This document shows, piece by piece, positions 12,652-35,335 of a DNA stretch of 53,935 nucleotides. Below the pieces are notes generated by a model. The model ran no database searches. It was not told the origin of the DNA and worked only from the letters and a program-made list of their open reading frames with translations. The stretch lies in NCBI GenBank assembly GCA_964058845.1, contig CAXKVR010000616.1, forward strand, positions 1 to 53,935. Direction: 5' to 3'. Position numbers and translations under genes: made by a program. Positions within the stretch are counted from its first letter, which is position 1; each line of letters begins with the position of its first letter. This DNA is from Carex sylvatica. Its lineage: Eukaryota > Streptophyta > Magnoliopsida > Poales > Cyperaceae.

Positions 12652-13125
12652 GAGTACAACTAGGGTCTTCTTAAGCTCATTAAGTTCTTCGGTAAGCTTG
12701 ACTTCAAACGACGAAATCATGCAAATCGTTGAAACTGATCTATTTCTCAAATGATGTGCTTATATATTAAATTTAAATTAATCTTGTATAAATCAAGTGA
12801 TAAAAAAATAATTAAAAATTCTTTAAAATTAACTTATAAACCACTTTTTTAACGTTGAATTTTATACTAAATTAATTCAAAAAATTAAAAATTTGACATG
12901 TAAGCATTAAACTAACTTATAAATTTTTTTTTTTTTTGACCACTTGATTTTATACTAAATTAATTGAAAAAAAATTAAAAACTTAATTTATAATCATATT
13001 ATTTGTGAAGTAGATTAATTTTAAGTTTTAATAATTTAGATTTATCGTTTAAAATTAATATGATAAATTTTGAAGTCAAACTCATAAAAAAAAGAAGTGA
13101 AATTAAGAACACCATAGTTCTACTC
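12652..13125. mobile_element. Foldback MITE, Mutator-like, 10-bp target duplication
   Basis: A 474-bp self-complementary element with ends GAGTACAACTAGGGTCTTC and complementary ATAGTTCTACTC. It is flanked by CTTGGATTAC (12642-12651) and CTTGAATTAC (13126-13135), a 10-bp duplication with one mismatch. A 9-10 bp duplication with long inverted repeats fits non-autonomous Mutator-like elements. Its arms are AT-rich and more diverged than those of the copy at 4569, so it is an older member of that family. Confidence 0.8.
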
Positions 13126-13141
13126 CTTGAATTACTACAAT

Positions 13142-13781
13142 TAGGGGTGTAAACGGAGCCGGATTATCCGGCGGATATCCGCTCCGTATTCGGAAATTAT
13201 CCGAATAGTCCGGATTCGGATAATTTTTGAAAATTCATAGAAGATTCGGGTACGAATACGGAGTTTTAAACAGAGCGGATATCCGGACTATCCGAAACCC
13301 AATAATTCCCGGATACGGATACGGAGTCCTAAACGGAGTGGATATCCGGACTCTAATAAAATATGAATTAATATTTACTATAGGTTGGATTTGAAACCAT
13401 GTACTCCCATCTCAAGGGCTTTAAACTAAGCTTCAAACCACTGCACCACAACTTCTTTTGTTACCATTCATTTATTTGATATATATATTATATTAATATA
13501 TTATCTCCCATCTCTCCATCCACTTATAGTTATCATTAATATTTATATTTAATTTTTTAATTAATATTTATATCTTAGAAATTCATATATCTTAATTATC
13601 CGACCATTATTCATTTTATATCCGTATCCGTGAACTATCAGTTCCGTATCCGTATCCGTTTAAGACGAATTTGATTTTGAATTTTAATATTCATTTATTA
13701 TCCGTATCCGCATTCGTATCCATTCATTATCCGACAAATACAGATATGGTATGAGCATTATCCGCTCCGTTTACACCCCTA
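13142..13781. mobile_element. hAT-type non-autonomous element, 640 bp
   Basis: The termini are TAGGGGTGTAAACGGAG and its complement CTCCGTTTACACCCCTA. The element is flanked by a perfect 8-bp duplication ACTACAAT at 13134-13141 and 13782-13789. The arms contain many TATCCG/CGGATA words that pair across the element. The 8-bp duplication indicates hAT transposition. No transposase is present. It lies directly beside the foldback element ending at 13125 and encloses a tRNA-like SINE remnant. Confidence 0.88.
13383..13452 (-). mobile_element. tRNA-like SINE head fragment inside the hAT element
   Basis: On the minus strand the sequence has an A-box-like GGTGCAGTGGTTTGAAGC and, about 35 bases on, a B-box-like GGTTTCAAATCC, the spacing and words of RNA polymerase III promoters in tRNA-derived plant SINEs. 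No body or tail is recognisable, so it is a fragment. Confidence 0.5.
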
Positions 13782-13837
13782 ACTACAATACAACCAGATT
13801 TATGCCTCAAAAGGCTGAGATATGTGAGATGGGAGTA

Positions 13838-14022
13838 GATCCCGTGGACATTGGAGCTACTTTTAGGTTCAATTAACTTTATCACTGTATGATTAGAATT
13901 AAGATCTGTTCACACAAAAATTAATAAAAACTCATACGGCTTTTAATACAGAGCACATGATTCTTGATGCAATTAAATGGTCAGATCACTCATCGAATCA
14001 AAGTAGGTCCGATGGGCATCGG
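13838..14022. mobile_element. MITE, same family as 38648-38829 (opposite orientation)
   Basis: About 185 bp whose ends are related to CCGATGCCCATTGGACCTAC and its complement. The whole length aligns by eye to the reverse complement of 38648-38829, sharing AAGATCTGT, AAAAACTCATACGG and AATACAGAGCACA. The left end here is more diverged. The superfamily is not assigned because no target duplication is clear. Confidence 0.75.
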
Positions 14023-14269
14023 ACATACTCTGAAGTGGAGATATGTTTGTTAAGTTAGCGCTCTGACGATTTTTAACTTATTTGTAAAAGTTTCACCAAT
14101 TCATTGAGAGGAGTCCAACAGTCGAAGCGGTGAGCGAATTGCGAGTGCGTCCGCGAGAAAACTAAATACCGGGTATTAACGTATCCGTTAAATGAGAAAT
14201 TACGTATCCATTTCCATCCGCTTTTCGTATTTGAAAATTATTTGTATCTCACTGTTGAAATCCAAATTA

Positions 14270-14540
14270 TCCAACTACTTTATGAGTGATGCGTATAAAT
14301 GTAAAATTTTAAAAAAAAATTGTTTATGACAAACTCAAGCGTTACAAAAAATAAAGTTTTATAAATTATCACTTTTTTTTACAGTTTGACATTGTACTAA
14401 ATAAATTTTAAATTTTTCAAAATTTTACATATATATGCATCACTTGTGAATTAATTAGATTTTAATAGTTTGAATTCATCGTTTGAAGCCAATTCAATAT
14501 ATTTTTAAAATTATGCTCACCAACTATCTTGGCGAGTACA
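14270..14540. repeat. Degraded fragment of the foldback MITE family
   Basis: Shares the inner arm words of the foldback family (GATGCGTATAAATGTAAAAT, TTTGACATTGTACTAAAT, TCATCGTTTGAAGCCAATTC, TTATGCTCACCAAC) in the same order as 4569-4959, but the outer left arm is lost and the arms have decayed. Confidence 0.65.
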
Positions 14541-14806
14541 ACACACGCTAACTTTGCTTACTAAAAGAATACATGGGAACACACACTAAAAAAGAAAGCT
14601 ATTAGCAGTACTCGTGCTATAGTACCTACACATAATTACTATAAGTAACTACCTGGAGGGATCGCAAAAACTCTAACACTTTTTTTTTTCTAAAGTATTT
14701 ATACATATGAGGTGAACAATTTTTACGTAAATAATTGTCTTCTCAAGCAAATCTCCCAAACATATCCGCACCATACATATCTTTGGTGGACCACTCAAAC
14801 TACATT

Positions 14807-14830
14807 GGGGGGGGGGGGGGAGGGGGGGGG
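14807..14830 (+). repeat. Near-pure G tract
   Basis: Fourteen G residues, one A, then nine G residues. It is extraordinary in such AT-rich DNA and could form a G-quadruplex. Such homopolymers are also prone to sequencing and assembly length errors. Confidence 0.9.
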
Positions 14831-15084
14831 TTTGGATATACACGTTTTTAGATGTGTGTTCTTTTTTTTTCTCTGTTCAATCTCGTCCATATTTTTAACG
14901 ATCTGTGAGAAATTTTGCAAATATAAAACCACGAATGTCTTCTACACAATTTTCTCTTTCAAATTAAGATCCATAATGACATATTTTTGAGCTCAACGTC
15001 ACACAAGTATTTATACATCGTCGTGGAAGTAATTATACATATACTTGCATGTATACAATGAATGACGTCTGAAAATATCAGTGT

Positions 15085-15605
15085 TATAAATAGCTAGTAG
15101 TGGTTTTGGACCTATAAAGCAAAGCTACGGGATAAAATTGCGCTAATCGAGCTACGACCGCTATAGCGCGTAGTGGAAATAGCGATCCGATATGCTACAT
15201 GGGCTTATGATTTTGCAATTTTAATGGGCCTTAATGTCCAGATGGATTTTTTTTACTTTATCAAGTTATATCAAGACAATAGAACATGTGCAGGCTATAC
15301 CGCTATATCAATTAAATTTTGCATCATGCATTAATATATGGTAGTGATATATTTTGAATATAAAATATACCAATAGTTTTTGAATTAGAGATATTTTGAA
15401 TGACAATTTGAACTTTGTATAGGTTCAATATGAATATTAGAACTTCTTAATCAATTTGGTGTTTTTTTCTTGATGAGACATATTTACTATTAGTAGAAAT
15501 ATAAAATATAGTTTTTGAAATAAAAAAATACTATTTATGATAGCTGCACTATTCGCTAAAGCTTTTTTTTTGTCTCCCCGCTATGCCGCTATAAACACTA
15601 TTTAG
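15085..15605. repeat. Possible decayed MITE with GCTATAGCG words
   Basis: Both edges contain words such as CGCTATAGCGCG, GCTACGACC and CCGCTATGCCGCTATAAAC with loose complementarity, and the centre is AT-rich. The ends do not pair cleanly, so I only suggest an old inverted-repeat element. Confidence 0.28.
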
Positions 15606-16900
15606 AACCTTAGAAAATATTAATATCAAGCACTGCAAGTATTTATAACTATGTGGTTAACTATTTTTGTTAAAGAAAAATTGATATGGAGACGATTGGA
15701 GAAAGTTGATGCGATGATACATGATCTCCACTACTTCATTAGAAGAAGGTTAACGCATGGGCAATTGAAGGACTAAAAAATAAATGATCATAACAAGTTA
15801 CGCATCAAAGTATTACTATCTTATTTTCAAATGTTAATATCCTATCTTTCAAGTATTTATATCTATAAAGATTGATGCGGGAATGAGTGCAGAGACTTGG
15901 AAAGAGAATACTATGTAATTAGTGGGGACCATAAAGAAAGAGTGTTGCAAAGATTTTAGAATAATAATTAATGAGATCATATAATATATTTTTAAAATAA
16001 AAATTAGTGGAGATCATATAATCTTTTTAAAATAAAAATTAGTAAAGACCGTATAATATTTTTTTAAATAAAAAATAGTAAAATTATAGTACATAATTTA
16101 TGTAAATGAAATGCAGGAATTTTAAAAATACTGAAGTGAGTACTCAAATTATTAAAAAAAAAAAAAAGACAATTACACCACTTTCCTCGATCCACACTAT
16201 ACCATTCCCCCCTTTGACAATCTTCATAGAAATTGCAAAATTATGAGAAGAAATAAAATTCTGAATCTTTAGATAACCAACCACGCTATACCATCTCACA
16301 CATCTACATAAAATGTTTGTCTTTTTCAATATCCGAAGTTATTATTTTTATTTTAAAATAAAAATGAAGATATATCAAAATTCAAATTTTAAACCTGCAA
16401 TTTTCTATTATAAAAAAACATTATCTTAAATACTAAATTAAAAACCTATTCTAAAAAAAGACTAAATTTCGAATTTACAATATATGGAAAGAAAAAAATG
16501 ATACTTGCCTTAATTATTTTAGAGGTAGTTCTCATTTTATATTACCGTCGTTATTGTTTAAAACAACTTATAAGCTCTCCTTTCAGGTCAACTTCTATTT
16601 TCGTACCAGACTGTCAAAGTCACGCCCAGGCTTTCTCGGCCAAGTCCGATTATGAGTACGTGGAAAAGACCAGAAAAATATTGAGCAAGACTATTAAACC
16701 GGACCAACGTTAGAAGCCGAGCCGAGCCTCTCAATTTATTTATAATTCGAGTTATCAAATGCTAATTTTGGTTTCATTTTATTTCAAATACGAAAAATCT
16801 CCATGCCACTCTGGCCCCTGCTACAACCTCTCTCTTTTCTGAAACCAAGAAGAAAATTTTTTTTTTTTTTTTTTTTTTTTGAAATCATGGGTTGGGAGTC
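15606..16900. other. AT-rich spacer, no gene
   Basis: No coding stretch was supported. A frame at 16498-16713 is open but has no recognisable family, and a poly-T run lies at about 16855-16880. Confidence 0.4.
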
Positions 16901-17250
16901 AAGGGTGCAAACGGATCAGATATAGATCGAATAGTGGTAAAACTATATCCATATCTGTTTTTATTTTTCGAATACGGATCGATTATTAGGCAGATACAGA
17001 TCGGATATTAACCGGATACGGATGCGGATATCCACTTTTTATAATAGTGAATAACATAATTTTATTCATAATACATATTAAATTATATAATATATATCTA
17101 CTACTCGGATACAGATAATTAAAATTCAAAACCATATCCATATCCGTATCCACACAGATATTTGGGTATTCAGATATCGAACATCCGTATTAAATTTTCG
17201 GATACAAAATCGGATACGGTCAAATAATATCCAACCCGTTTGCACCCCTA
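16901..17250. mobile_element. hAT-like element related to 13142-13781
   Basis: The right end is CCCGTTTGCACCCCTA and the left end AAGGGTGCAAACGGAT, the same end type as the hAT element at 13142. The interior again has many CGGATA/TATCCG words in inverted orientation around an AT core. A clean 8-bp duplication is not visible, so this copy is older or has damaged edges. Confidence 0.7.
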
Positions 17251-17252
17251 CA

Positions 17253-17385
17253 GTCAAGCCACCCAACACACTTTCAAACTAGAAGTTATATTATAGAAGA
17301 TTTCTCTACTTTGTGAATTTCAAATCATGACCTTTCACATAAAAACTATGTACCTTTGCCACTAGAGCAAAAGCAAATTCTTCAT
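17253..17385 (-). mobile_element. tRNA-derived SINE remnant
   Basis: On the minus strand it starts with TGCTCTAGTGGCAAAGGTAC (A-box-like) and continues to GGTCATGATTTGAAATTC (B-box-like). It ends in the same TTGGGTGGCTTGAC motif seen in the related copy at 33764-33890, which supports one SINE family. The start resembles that of the widespread plant Au SINE. Confidence 0.6.
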
Positions 17386-17710
17386 AGCTGATACATTAGA
17401 TTGCCTAGAACAAAATGCAACAAAAAATTTGGTAAACCAATTTTCAAACACAGACAGTAAATTAGAAATTAGCCAGTATACAGATTCTTTACAAAATGAA
17501 CCTTTAGACCAACTTCTCAAAGTAAAAAACTAGATCTGGCAGGACAAGGTCAAGTGTATTAGTAGTAATACAAAATAGTTTAGGAAGGCTGCAACACCAT
17601 GGTGTCGCCACACCATTAGAAAAGTACAAAATGCCTTCCAAAAAATAAATGCAAAGTTAAATTCAAAATGCCCTATTCACTTTGTCCTTAGTGAAAATCC
17701 AAAACATTAA

Positions 17711-29166
<11,456 letters not shown>

Positions 29167-29724
29167 CTAATCAATTTCTCTATCACAACATCTTAATATC
29201 CAATGTGCTCTTGAAAACTTATCATCATTTCTTCTATTCCCTTTTATTCATTAAATCTATTATTTAGTTATTTTAAAAGTTAAATGGACAAATATACCTT
29301 TTTCTTCAAATGGAGATGTCTTTTCAAAAATTAGAGAAAAATGAAAAACACTTCATCTTCTTCGTCTAAACTCTTTTACCTGTGAAAACTAAAAATGCCA
29401 TAGATCGCAGTCCAATATGTTACTAATTTATTTTAAAATTTAAATTTACAAATACTCATTTCTTTCAAATGAGATGTTATTTATTAAGTCTATTGTTTAA
29501 CCCATAAAACCCCGAGATTTTTATTTTTATCTATTTTTTAAAATATTTTAATAAAAATAACCAGAATCTAATCAGAATTTTAAAAATGCCCAAACCGTGA
29601 ATTTTTTCCACGGCCCTGAATTTTTATTCAGAACCGTAGAAAAAATCCACGGCCCTGTTTTTTTTTTTTTTTTGCACTATAAATAGAGTTTGAATAAATA
29701 AAATATCCACGGTTTGTTTTTTTT

Positions 29725-29997
29725 ATGTATATATAATATAATATAATATATGTATATGTATATGTATATGTATATATAATATAATATAATATATGTATAT
29801 ATATGTATATATAATATAATATAATATATGTATATATAATATAATATAATATAATATAATATAATATATGTATATATAATATAATATAATATAATATAAT
29901 ATAATATATGTATATATAATATAATATATGTATATGTAATATATGTATATAATATAATATAATATATGTACGTATATATAATATATGTATGTATATA
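29725..29997. repeat. AT minisatellite in the left arm
   Basis: Repeats of TATATAATATAATATAATAT and TATGTATATG units. A complementary AT minisatellite lies in the right arm (about 32006-32185), interrupted at its inner edge by the MITE at 31597-32005. The long open frame across it is a by-product of the repeat. Confidence 0.9.
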
Positions 29998-29999
29998 TC

Positions 30000-30250
30000 A
30001 AATTTGATGGATATGTAAAAATGTTTAACATGATGGATATGTTAAAATGTACTTGCAGATCAAATTTTATATTTTTTTGAATTTTTTTACTATTTATTAA
30101 GATTAGTACAAAATTCAATGGTCTAAATATAGTGATTTCGTTAAATACTTAATAAATAGTAAACAAATTTCAAAAAATATAAAATTTGATATGCAAGCAC
30201 AATTTAACATACCCATTATGTTGAACAGTTTGGATCGACTGTTTGAAATT
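30000..30250. repeat. Small foldback related to the 22481 element
   Basis: The sequence around TTTTTTACTATTTATTAAG and its complement CTTAATAAATAGTAAACAAA forms a hairpin. The flanks AACATGATGGATATGTTAAA and CAGTTTGGATCGACTGTTTG resemble the arms of 22481-22899. The outer ends are lost. Confidence 0.55.
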
Positions 30251-30639
30251 TGAAAACTTTAAAAATACTGATCGTTGTACGTCTACCTTCGAACGAAAAC
30301 TTAAACTGAATTTTTGAGGCACTAAATGACATTTTTTTTCAATTATAATGCTCCAAATGCCTCTCACGATGCCCGAGGGTTTCCTCCGGGATAAAATTCG
30401 AATCCGTCTTGTCCCCCTCTTTCTAAAAAGTGGTCATACGCGCAAATTCGACTTTCCTAACCAAAGTTATGGATATTTAAAGTTTTTTTCAAAGCTGAAC
30501 TTTGAAAATTCATAAGTAACTGTAGAAAAATCTAAATAAATTGAAATTTATATCAATTCTGTGTATTTTTTAATGCTGGTGTAATCAGTTTGGTCCCTGT
30601 ATTAGTTCAAACTTACTAATTTACCAGCAGAGATCAAAT

Positions 30640-31590
30640 TTGATATTTATATACATATACATATATTATATATGAAGGATGTGTGTTTTGAAAGTTATAT
30701 TTTAATAATAATTTATGTGTTGTTCATGATTTTATTACGAATGTTATTATTCTTATTCCTTGAGATTTATATGTTATATCTTTGGAAGTATTCAAGAAGA
30801 TGCTCTTGGTCTTGAATCATAGAACTCATAAGATGAGAATAATAGAGACACCGCATAATATAATAATATGACTAATATTATTTGTTCATAAATTAATTTA
30901 TTGAAAACCAACCATAAGATGAGATTAAAGAGAGCATGAGATGGCTAAACAAAACTAGTGACATTTGTGTAATTGATTAAAACCTTACACAAAGGGTTGC
31001 CCTAATTCTTGCATATTTAAGGGGGCTCATTTGGGAGAAAATAAGCTAATTTTCTGCCATATACCATAGCCAAAATCAGTCCTTTTGAGCAGCCACATTT
31101 TTCATTTCTCCTTGGCCGAAACTTTAAAGGGAGGCTCTCATCTCTCATCTCTTCTTGCTAGGTGGTTGGATCTAAGCTCTAAACTTCACATTCATCTATC
31201 TAAGAGGTGTGCTAGTTTGTTGTTTAGGTTCAAGGTGAACCAAGAGGTGGAGAGGCGCTTCAATCAAAGAGGTGGTTTCCAATAGATCTAGAAGGAAAAT
31301 TAACTTTCCTCTAATCAAGAGATTTGACAATCTTTTTAGATTAAAAATCTCTCATTTCTCTTGCAATAGAATAGATAAAAGATATTTGTTTCATTTAGTG
31401 CACATAAGGTGTTTGTTTAAATGCCTAATAAAAAACCTTGCTTGCTATTGTCATAAAATCGAGGTCCTTCGTGTATTGAGACTTTTAGTGATTGGAAAAT
31501 TTTAATTTCTCACCATATGAGCATACACATGAAATTCCTTCAATATATACATACATATATTATATTATGTACATACAATACATTATATTA
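30640..31590. other. Core of the giant inverted repeat; possible LTR remnant
   Basis: Moderately complex sequence with a TATTTAAGG box near 31014, a pyrimidine-rich stretch and short open frames (31085-31285, 31272-31505) without recognisable domains. The layout recalls a retrotransposon LTR and leader, but I saw no TG...CA ends or primer-binding site, so this is only a suggestion. Confidence 0.3.
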
Positions 31591-31596
31591 TATTCT

Positions 31597-32005
31597 GAGT
31601 AGAACTAGGGTGTTCTTAAGCTCGCCAAAGTGTTTGGTGAGCTTAACTCCAAAACCCATCAAATCGGTTTCAAATGACGAATTCAAACCGTTGGAACCCG
31701 CCTACCTTACGGGTGATGCGTCTACATGTGAAAATTTTAAACATTCGAATTAATTTAGTATAAAGTCAATCGGTCAAAATTAGAAGGTTAATAAATTAAT
31801 TTTAGTGCATTCATTTTTTTAACGTTTTTTTACCAACTTTATATTAAATTAATTCGAATGTTTAAAATTTTCACATGTAGACACATCACTCATAAGGTAG
31901 ACGGATTTCAACGGTTCGGATTCGTCATTTGAAATCGATTTGATGGATTTTGAAGTTAAGCTCACCAAACACCCTGGTGAACTTAAGAACACCCTAGTTC
32001 TACTC
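31597..32005. mobile_element. Best-preserved foldback MITE of the GAGTAGAACTAGGG family
   Basis: A 409-bp near-perfect palindrome with ends GAGTAGAACTAGGGTGTTC and the exact complement GAACACCCTAGTTCTACTC. The arms match to the centre near 31800. It sits in AT minisatellite sequence, where TTATATTATATT occurs on both sides; this could be a target duplication but cannot be separated from the tandem repeat. A transcript would form a long hairpin, a possible small-RNA source. Confidence 0.85.
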
Positions 32006-33271
32006 TTATATTATATTACATAATATAATATTATATTATATTATATACATATACATATACATATATTATATATACATACATATATTATATTATATACACA
32101 CATATATTATATTATATACATATATTATATATACATATACATATACATATATTATATTATATTATATTATATTATATATACATAAAAAAAAATCAAACCG
32201 TGGATATTTTATTTATTCAAACTCTATTTATAGTGCCAAAAAAAAAATCAAGGCCGTGGAAAAAATCCACGGTTTGGACATTTTTAAAATTCTGATCAGA
32301 TCCTAGTTATTTTTATTAAAATATTTTTAAAAATAAATAAAAATAAAAATATCGGTAAAACCACTGCACCTAAAAAACGATGGAGCATAACACAGCTCTT
32401 CAGTTTGTAATGGTTTTGCCTTTTTTGGATTTCTGAGCAATGATTGTTGCCTTTGTCAGTCTAAAGAAAAGGTCATTATTTGATTTTCTGATCGAGAGGG
32501 AATATTTGAAAAAATAAAACCATGGTTCGGACTTCAACTAACCAATTGAATTTGCAATTCTTCACTTAAAATTCAAGGTTTCAATTAAAAAAGTGAGCTC
32601 CTTTCGTTAAAACCTGATTTTGTATTTCTATTTCTTAATTTTTGTTTTCTTGTTTCTTGATTAATTCTTGTTTTTATTGGGTTGTGTTGTTACGTGAGTC
32701 GTGAGATAAGCAATGATGATATAATAGGTTTGTAAGGATTAAAACTTTCTTAAATCTTATTTTTAATTTCTTTTGAACTGTGACATTTGGCATTTTCAGT
32801 TTTCATGGTTGAAAGAGTTTAGATGTGAAGAAGATGAAGTGTTTTTTTATTTTTCTCTCAATTCAATTATTTCTCAATTTTTAAAGGACATCTTCATTTG
32901 AAGAAGGGGGTATATTTGTCCATTTAACTTTTAAAATAACTAAATAATAGATTTAATGAGTAAAATGGGATACAATAAAGGATGATAAGTTTTCATGGTA
33001 TATTGGATTTTAAGATGTTTTGATGAGAAAATTAGCTATTGCATTAGAATTGTTTTCTAATAAATATGATACTCCAAAGCATATATCCTCTTCTCTGAGT
33101 GGAAATGGTATGATGGTATCCGGCAAAATCTTAAAAAATTATATGGATTATTGAAAAATCCTTAATATTTTAAAATATATATTCTTTTATATATTTATAC
33201 AATGTTCTCTCTTCTATTTTATTTTTTACATTATATGGACTTTTAAGTATGACTTCTCATATGCTTATATA

Positions 33272-33670
33272 TTGGCCAGTATAACACCAGTGTCATTTCA
33301 ACCTATATAACATCAACTCTAAAACCTATCAAATCGACTTCAAACGGTAAATCCAAACCATTCAAACCGATCTACTTCATTAGTTGTGCGTTTACATGCA
33401 AAATTTATAACTTTTCGAATTTATTTAGTATTAGGTCAAGCGGTCAAATATGTGAGTTTTTAAGTTAATTTTAATACATTAATTTTTCAATATTTTTACT
33501 ACTTGATTTGATACTAAAATAACTCGAAAATATAAAAAATTTGTATGTAAACGCATAACACATAATGTAAATTGGTTTGAACGGTTTGGATTTACCTTTT
33601 GAAGTCGATTTGATAGATTTTAGAGTTGGTGTTATATAGATTGAAATGACACTGATGTTATACTAGCCAA
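33272..33670. mobile_element. Foldback MITE with different outer ends (TTGGCCAGTATAAC)
   Basis: A 399-bp palindrome: left arm TTGGCCAGTATAACACCAGT, right arm its near complement ending CTAGCCAA. Inner arms (AAATCGACTTCAAACGGTAA, GTGCGTTTACATGCAAAATT, TTAGTATTAGGTCAAGCGGT) match the inner arms of 4569 and 31597, but the outer 40 or so bases are unrelated to the GAGTAG ends. No clean target duplication was identified. Confidence 0.8.
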
Positions 33671-33763
33671 ACTCATGCTTAATTATATTATTTTCACTGA
33701 GAAATAAAAAAAAAGTTGAAGGTTAGACAGCTTTATGCCGCTAACAATTTTTTTTTAAGTAAA

Positions 33764-33890
33764 GGTTGGACGTCAAACCACCCAACTATTTAATGCTCTT
33801 GTTATTACAACAAATGATTTCTCTCATTCGGATTTCGAACCCATGACTTCTCACATAGAGACCACGTATCTTGGCACTAGACTGAAGACT
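33764..33890 (-). mobile_element. tRNA-derived SINE remnant
   Basis: On the minus strand: CTAGTGCCAAGATACGTGGT (A-box-like), then CATGGGTTCGAAATCC (a near-canonical B box), then the shared TTGGGTGGTTTGACGTC. It aligns by eye with 17253-17385. No poly-A or poly-T tail marks an insertion edge. Confidence 0.65.
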
Positions 33891-34554
33891 AGTTCTTATG
33901 TCGCTAACAATTTAACTAAATAAAAAATTATCTACAAAAGTTATATTACACTCCTACTCTAGCACCTCTATTATATTATATTCACCAAAAAAATGAAATT
34001 GTGATTGTATATAATGTTTTATAGTTTAGAGTAAAATGTTATGAATATTATAAATTATATATTTATACACATCATGAAATTTATATGACTAACTCTTCTA
34101 ATATATTTTGTATTCTCATTACTTGAAAGTCTAACTCTGTCTAAATATATATATTTTGTTGTGCCTTGGAAAAAAAAAATCTTAATCACCTGTTCTCCTA
34201 GAAAAATCAAAATGCACTTGACTATTTGATCGAAATAAACTAAGATGACTTAATATCCAACAAATTTCCTTCTTAAACTTAATTTTCTAAATATTTTCAT
34301 ATTATTTTGTTGATGGTTCATCTTCAATTTTTTCATTAGACAAAATCATCTTTCGTTTTGAATCCTTCATTTTTTTGTATATATAAATGTGGATCATATT
34401 TTCACTGTCGTCCTCCTTCACTTCTACAGCATTCTCATTGAATCCCCAAGCTAGTGAATATTTTGCCGAAATGTTTATAAATAACATATAAAATAAATAA
34501 AATTTAAAAAATAACATCACTTTCTTGAAATTTTCAGAAATAACACTTTTGTTG

Positions 34555-34830
34555 GATAATCCAAAGAAATTACAAAGTTGCGAATGAATTGAATAAAATT
34601 ACAGAAGTTGAATCTAATTCCGCTAGATTATCCACGCCAAATTGCAATTCCGCTGGATAATCCAGCGAAATCTTGATTCCAGTTTCAATTCTGCTAGATT
34701 ATTCAGCATGATTACAAAGTTGTAAATGAATTGAATAAAATTGTAGAAGTTGAATCCATTTATGTCAGATAATTCAGTGGAATTACAATTCAAAATACGA
34801 TGAATTATCCAACGAAAGTATTATTTCTGA
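34555..34830. repeat. Degenerate tandem repeat with an internal palindrome
   Basis: Two copies of a unit containing GAATGAATTGAATAAAATT plus AGAAGTTGAATC start near 34571 and 34711, about 140 bases apart. Between them lie several versions of a palindrome of the type TTCCGCTGGATAATCCAGCG. It is not coding. Confidence 0.6.
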
Positions 34831-34984
34831 AAATTAGTTGAAAACTATGATATTTTATTTCATTTATTTATTTTGTATGCTATTTATAAAAAAAAAATGG
34901 TATATTTTTGCTTCTTGCATTATGTAAGTTCCATTACTTACTCTTGGCTTTGAATTATTGCTTCTAATACGACTCCACACATCT

Positions 34985-35048
34985 CTATTATGTCACAGAA
35001 TAGTGTGGTCTGATGCCTATTATGTCACGGAATAGTGCGGTCTGATGT
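34985..35048 (+). repeat. Two-copy 32-bp tandem duplication
   Basis: CTATTATGTCACAGAATAGT followed by GTGGTCTGATGC is repeated immediately with two substitutions (copies start at 34985 and 35017). It may be a replication-slippage product. Confidence 0.85.
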
Positions 35049-35310
35049 AACTGTATCAAATTCCGTCTAATATTCAATCGGAGCATCCGATCTGCATTAT
35101 GATTCGTGCGATCGGATGACTTCGCACCTAACTCCTACACAAGAAGCAGCATGAGACAAATTTAAGAGAGGAATCTCAATCAGGCAACAATGCGGCATTG
35201 CCTGCTGAAATTACATGAATATACATAATACAACTGCTCCTCTTTGGAGTTCAAAAACAAATAGGTCCAATTCCTTCTTTGCGCCCTCTCCTTCTCCAGA
35301 AAATATTCGA

Positions 35311-35335
35311 TCTCTCTCTCTCTCTCTCTCTCTCT
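35311..35335 (+). repeat. (TC)n microsatellite
   Basis: An uninterrupted TC dinucleotide run of about 25 bases. It is a simple sequence repeat with no adjoining gene. Confidence 0.95.

Larger units (their letters stand above)
29167..33035. mobile_element. Giant inverted repeat, about 3.9 kb
   Basis: The outer arms (about 29167-29395 and 32800-33035) are complementary, sharing for example TTAAAAGTTAAATGGACAAA and CACTTCATCTTCTTC. The inner arms (about 29520-29725 and 32180-32350) are complementary too, sharing AAATCCACGGCC, CACTATAAATAGAG and AAATATCCACGG. Both arms then run into AT minisatellites. Each arm therefore spans about 0.85 kb around a core of about 2 kb. The core carries other repeats and no gene. 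TATA-like TATAAATAGAG in each arm points inwards. The whole could be one foldback transposon with later insertions, or an inverted duplication. Confidence 0.75.

Noticed and set aside
14712..14990. 92-codon plus-strand frame
   Set aside because: It crosses the G tract, which supplies its Gly run, and looks random otherwise.
29723..30118. 131-codon open frame rich in Tyr and Ile
   Set aside because: It is a translation of the AT minisatellite, not a gene.
30640..31590. Complete LTR retrotransposon
   Set aside because: No paired LTRs, primer-binding site or gag/pol coding sequence was found.
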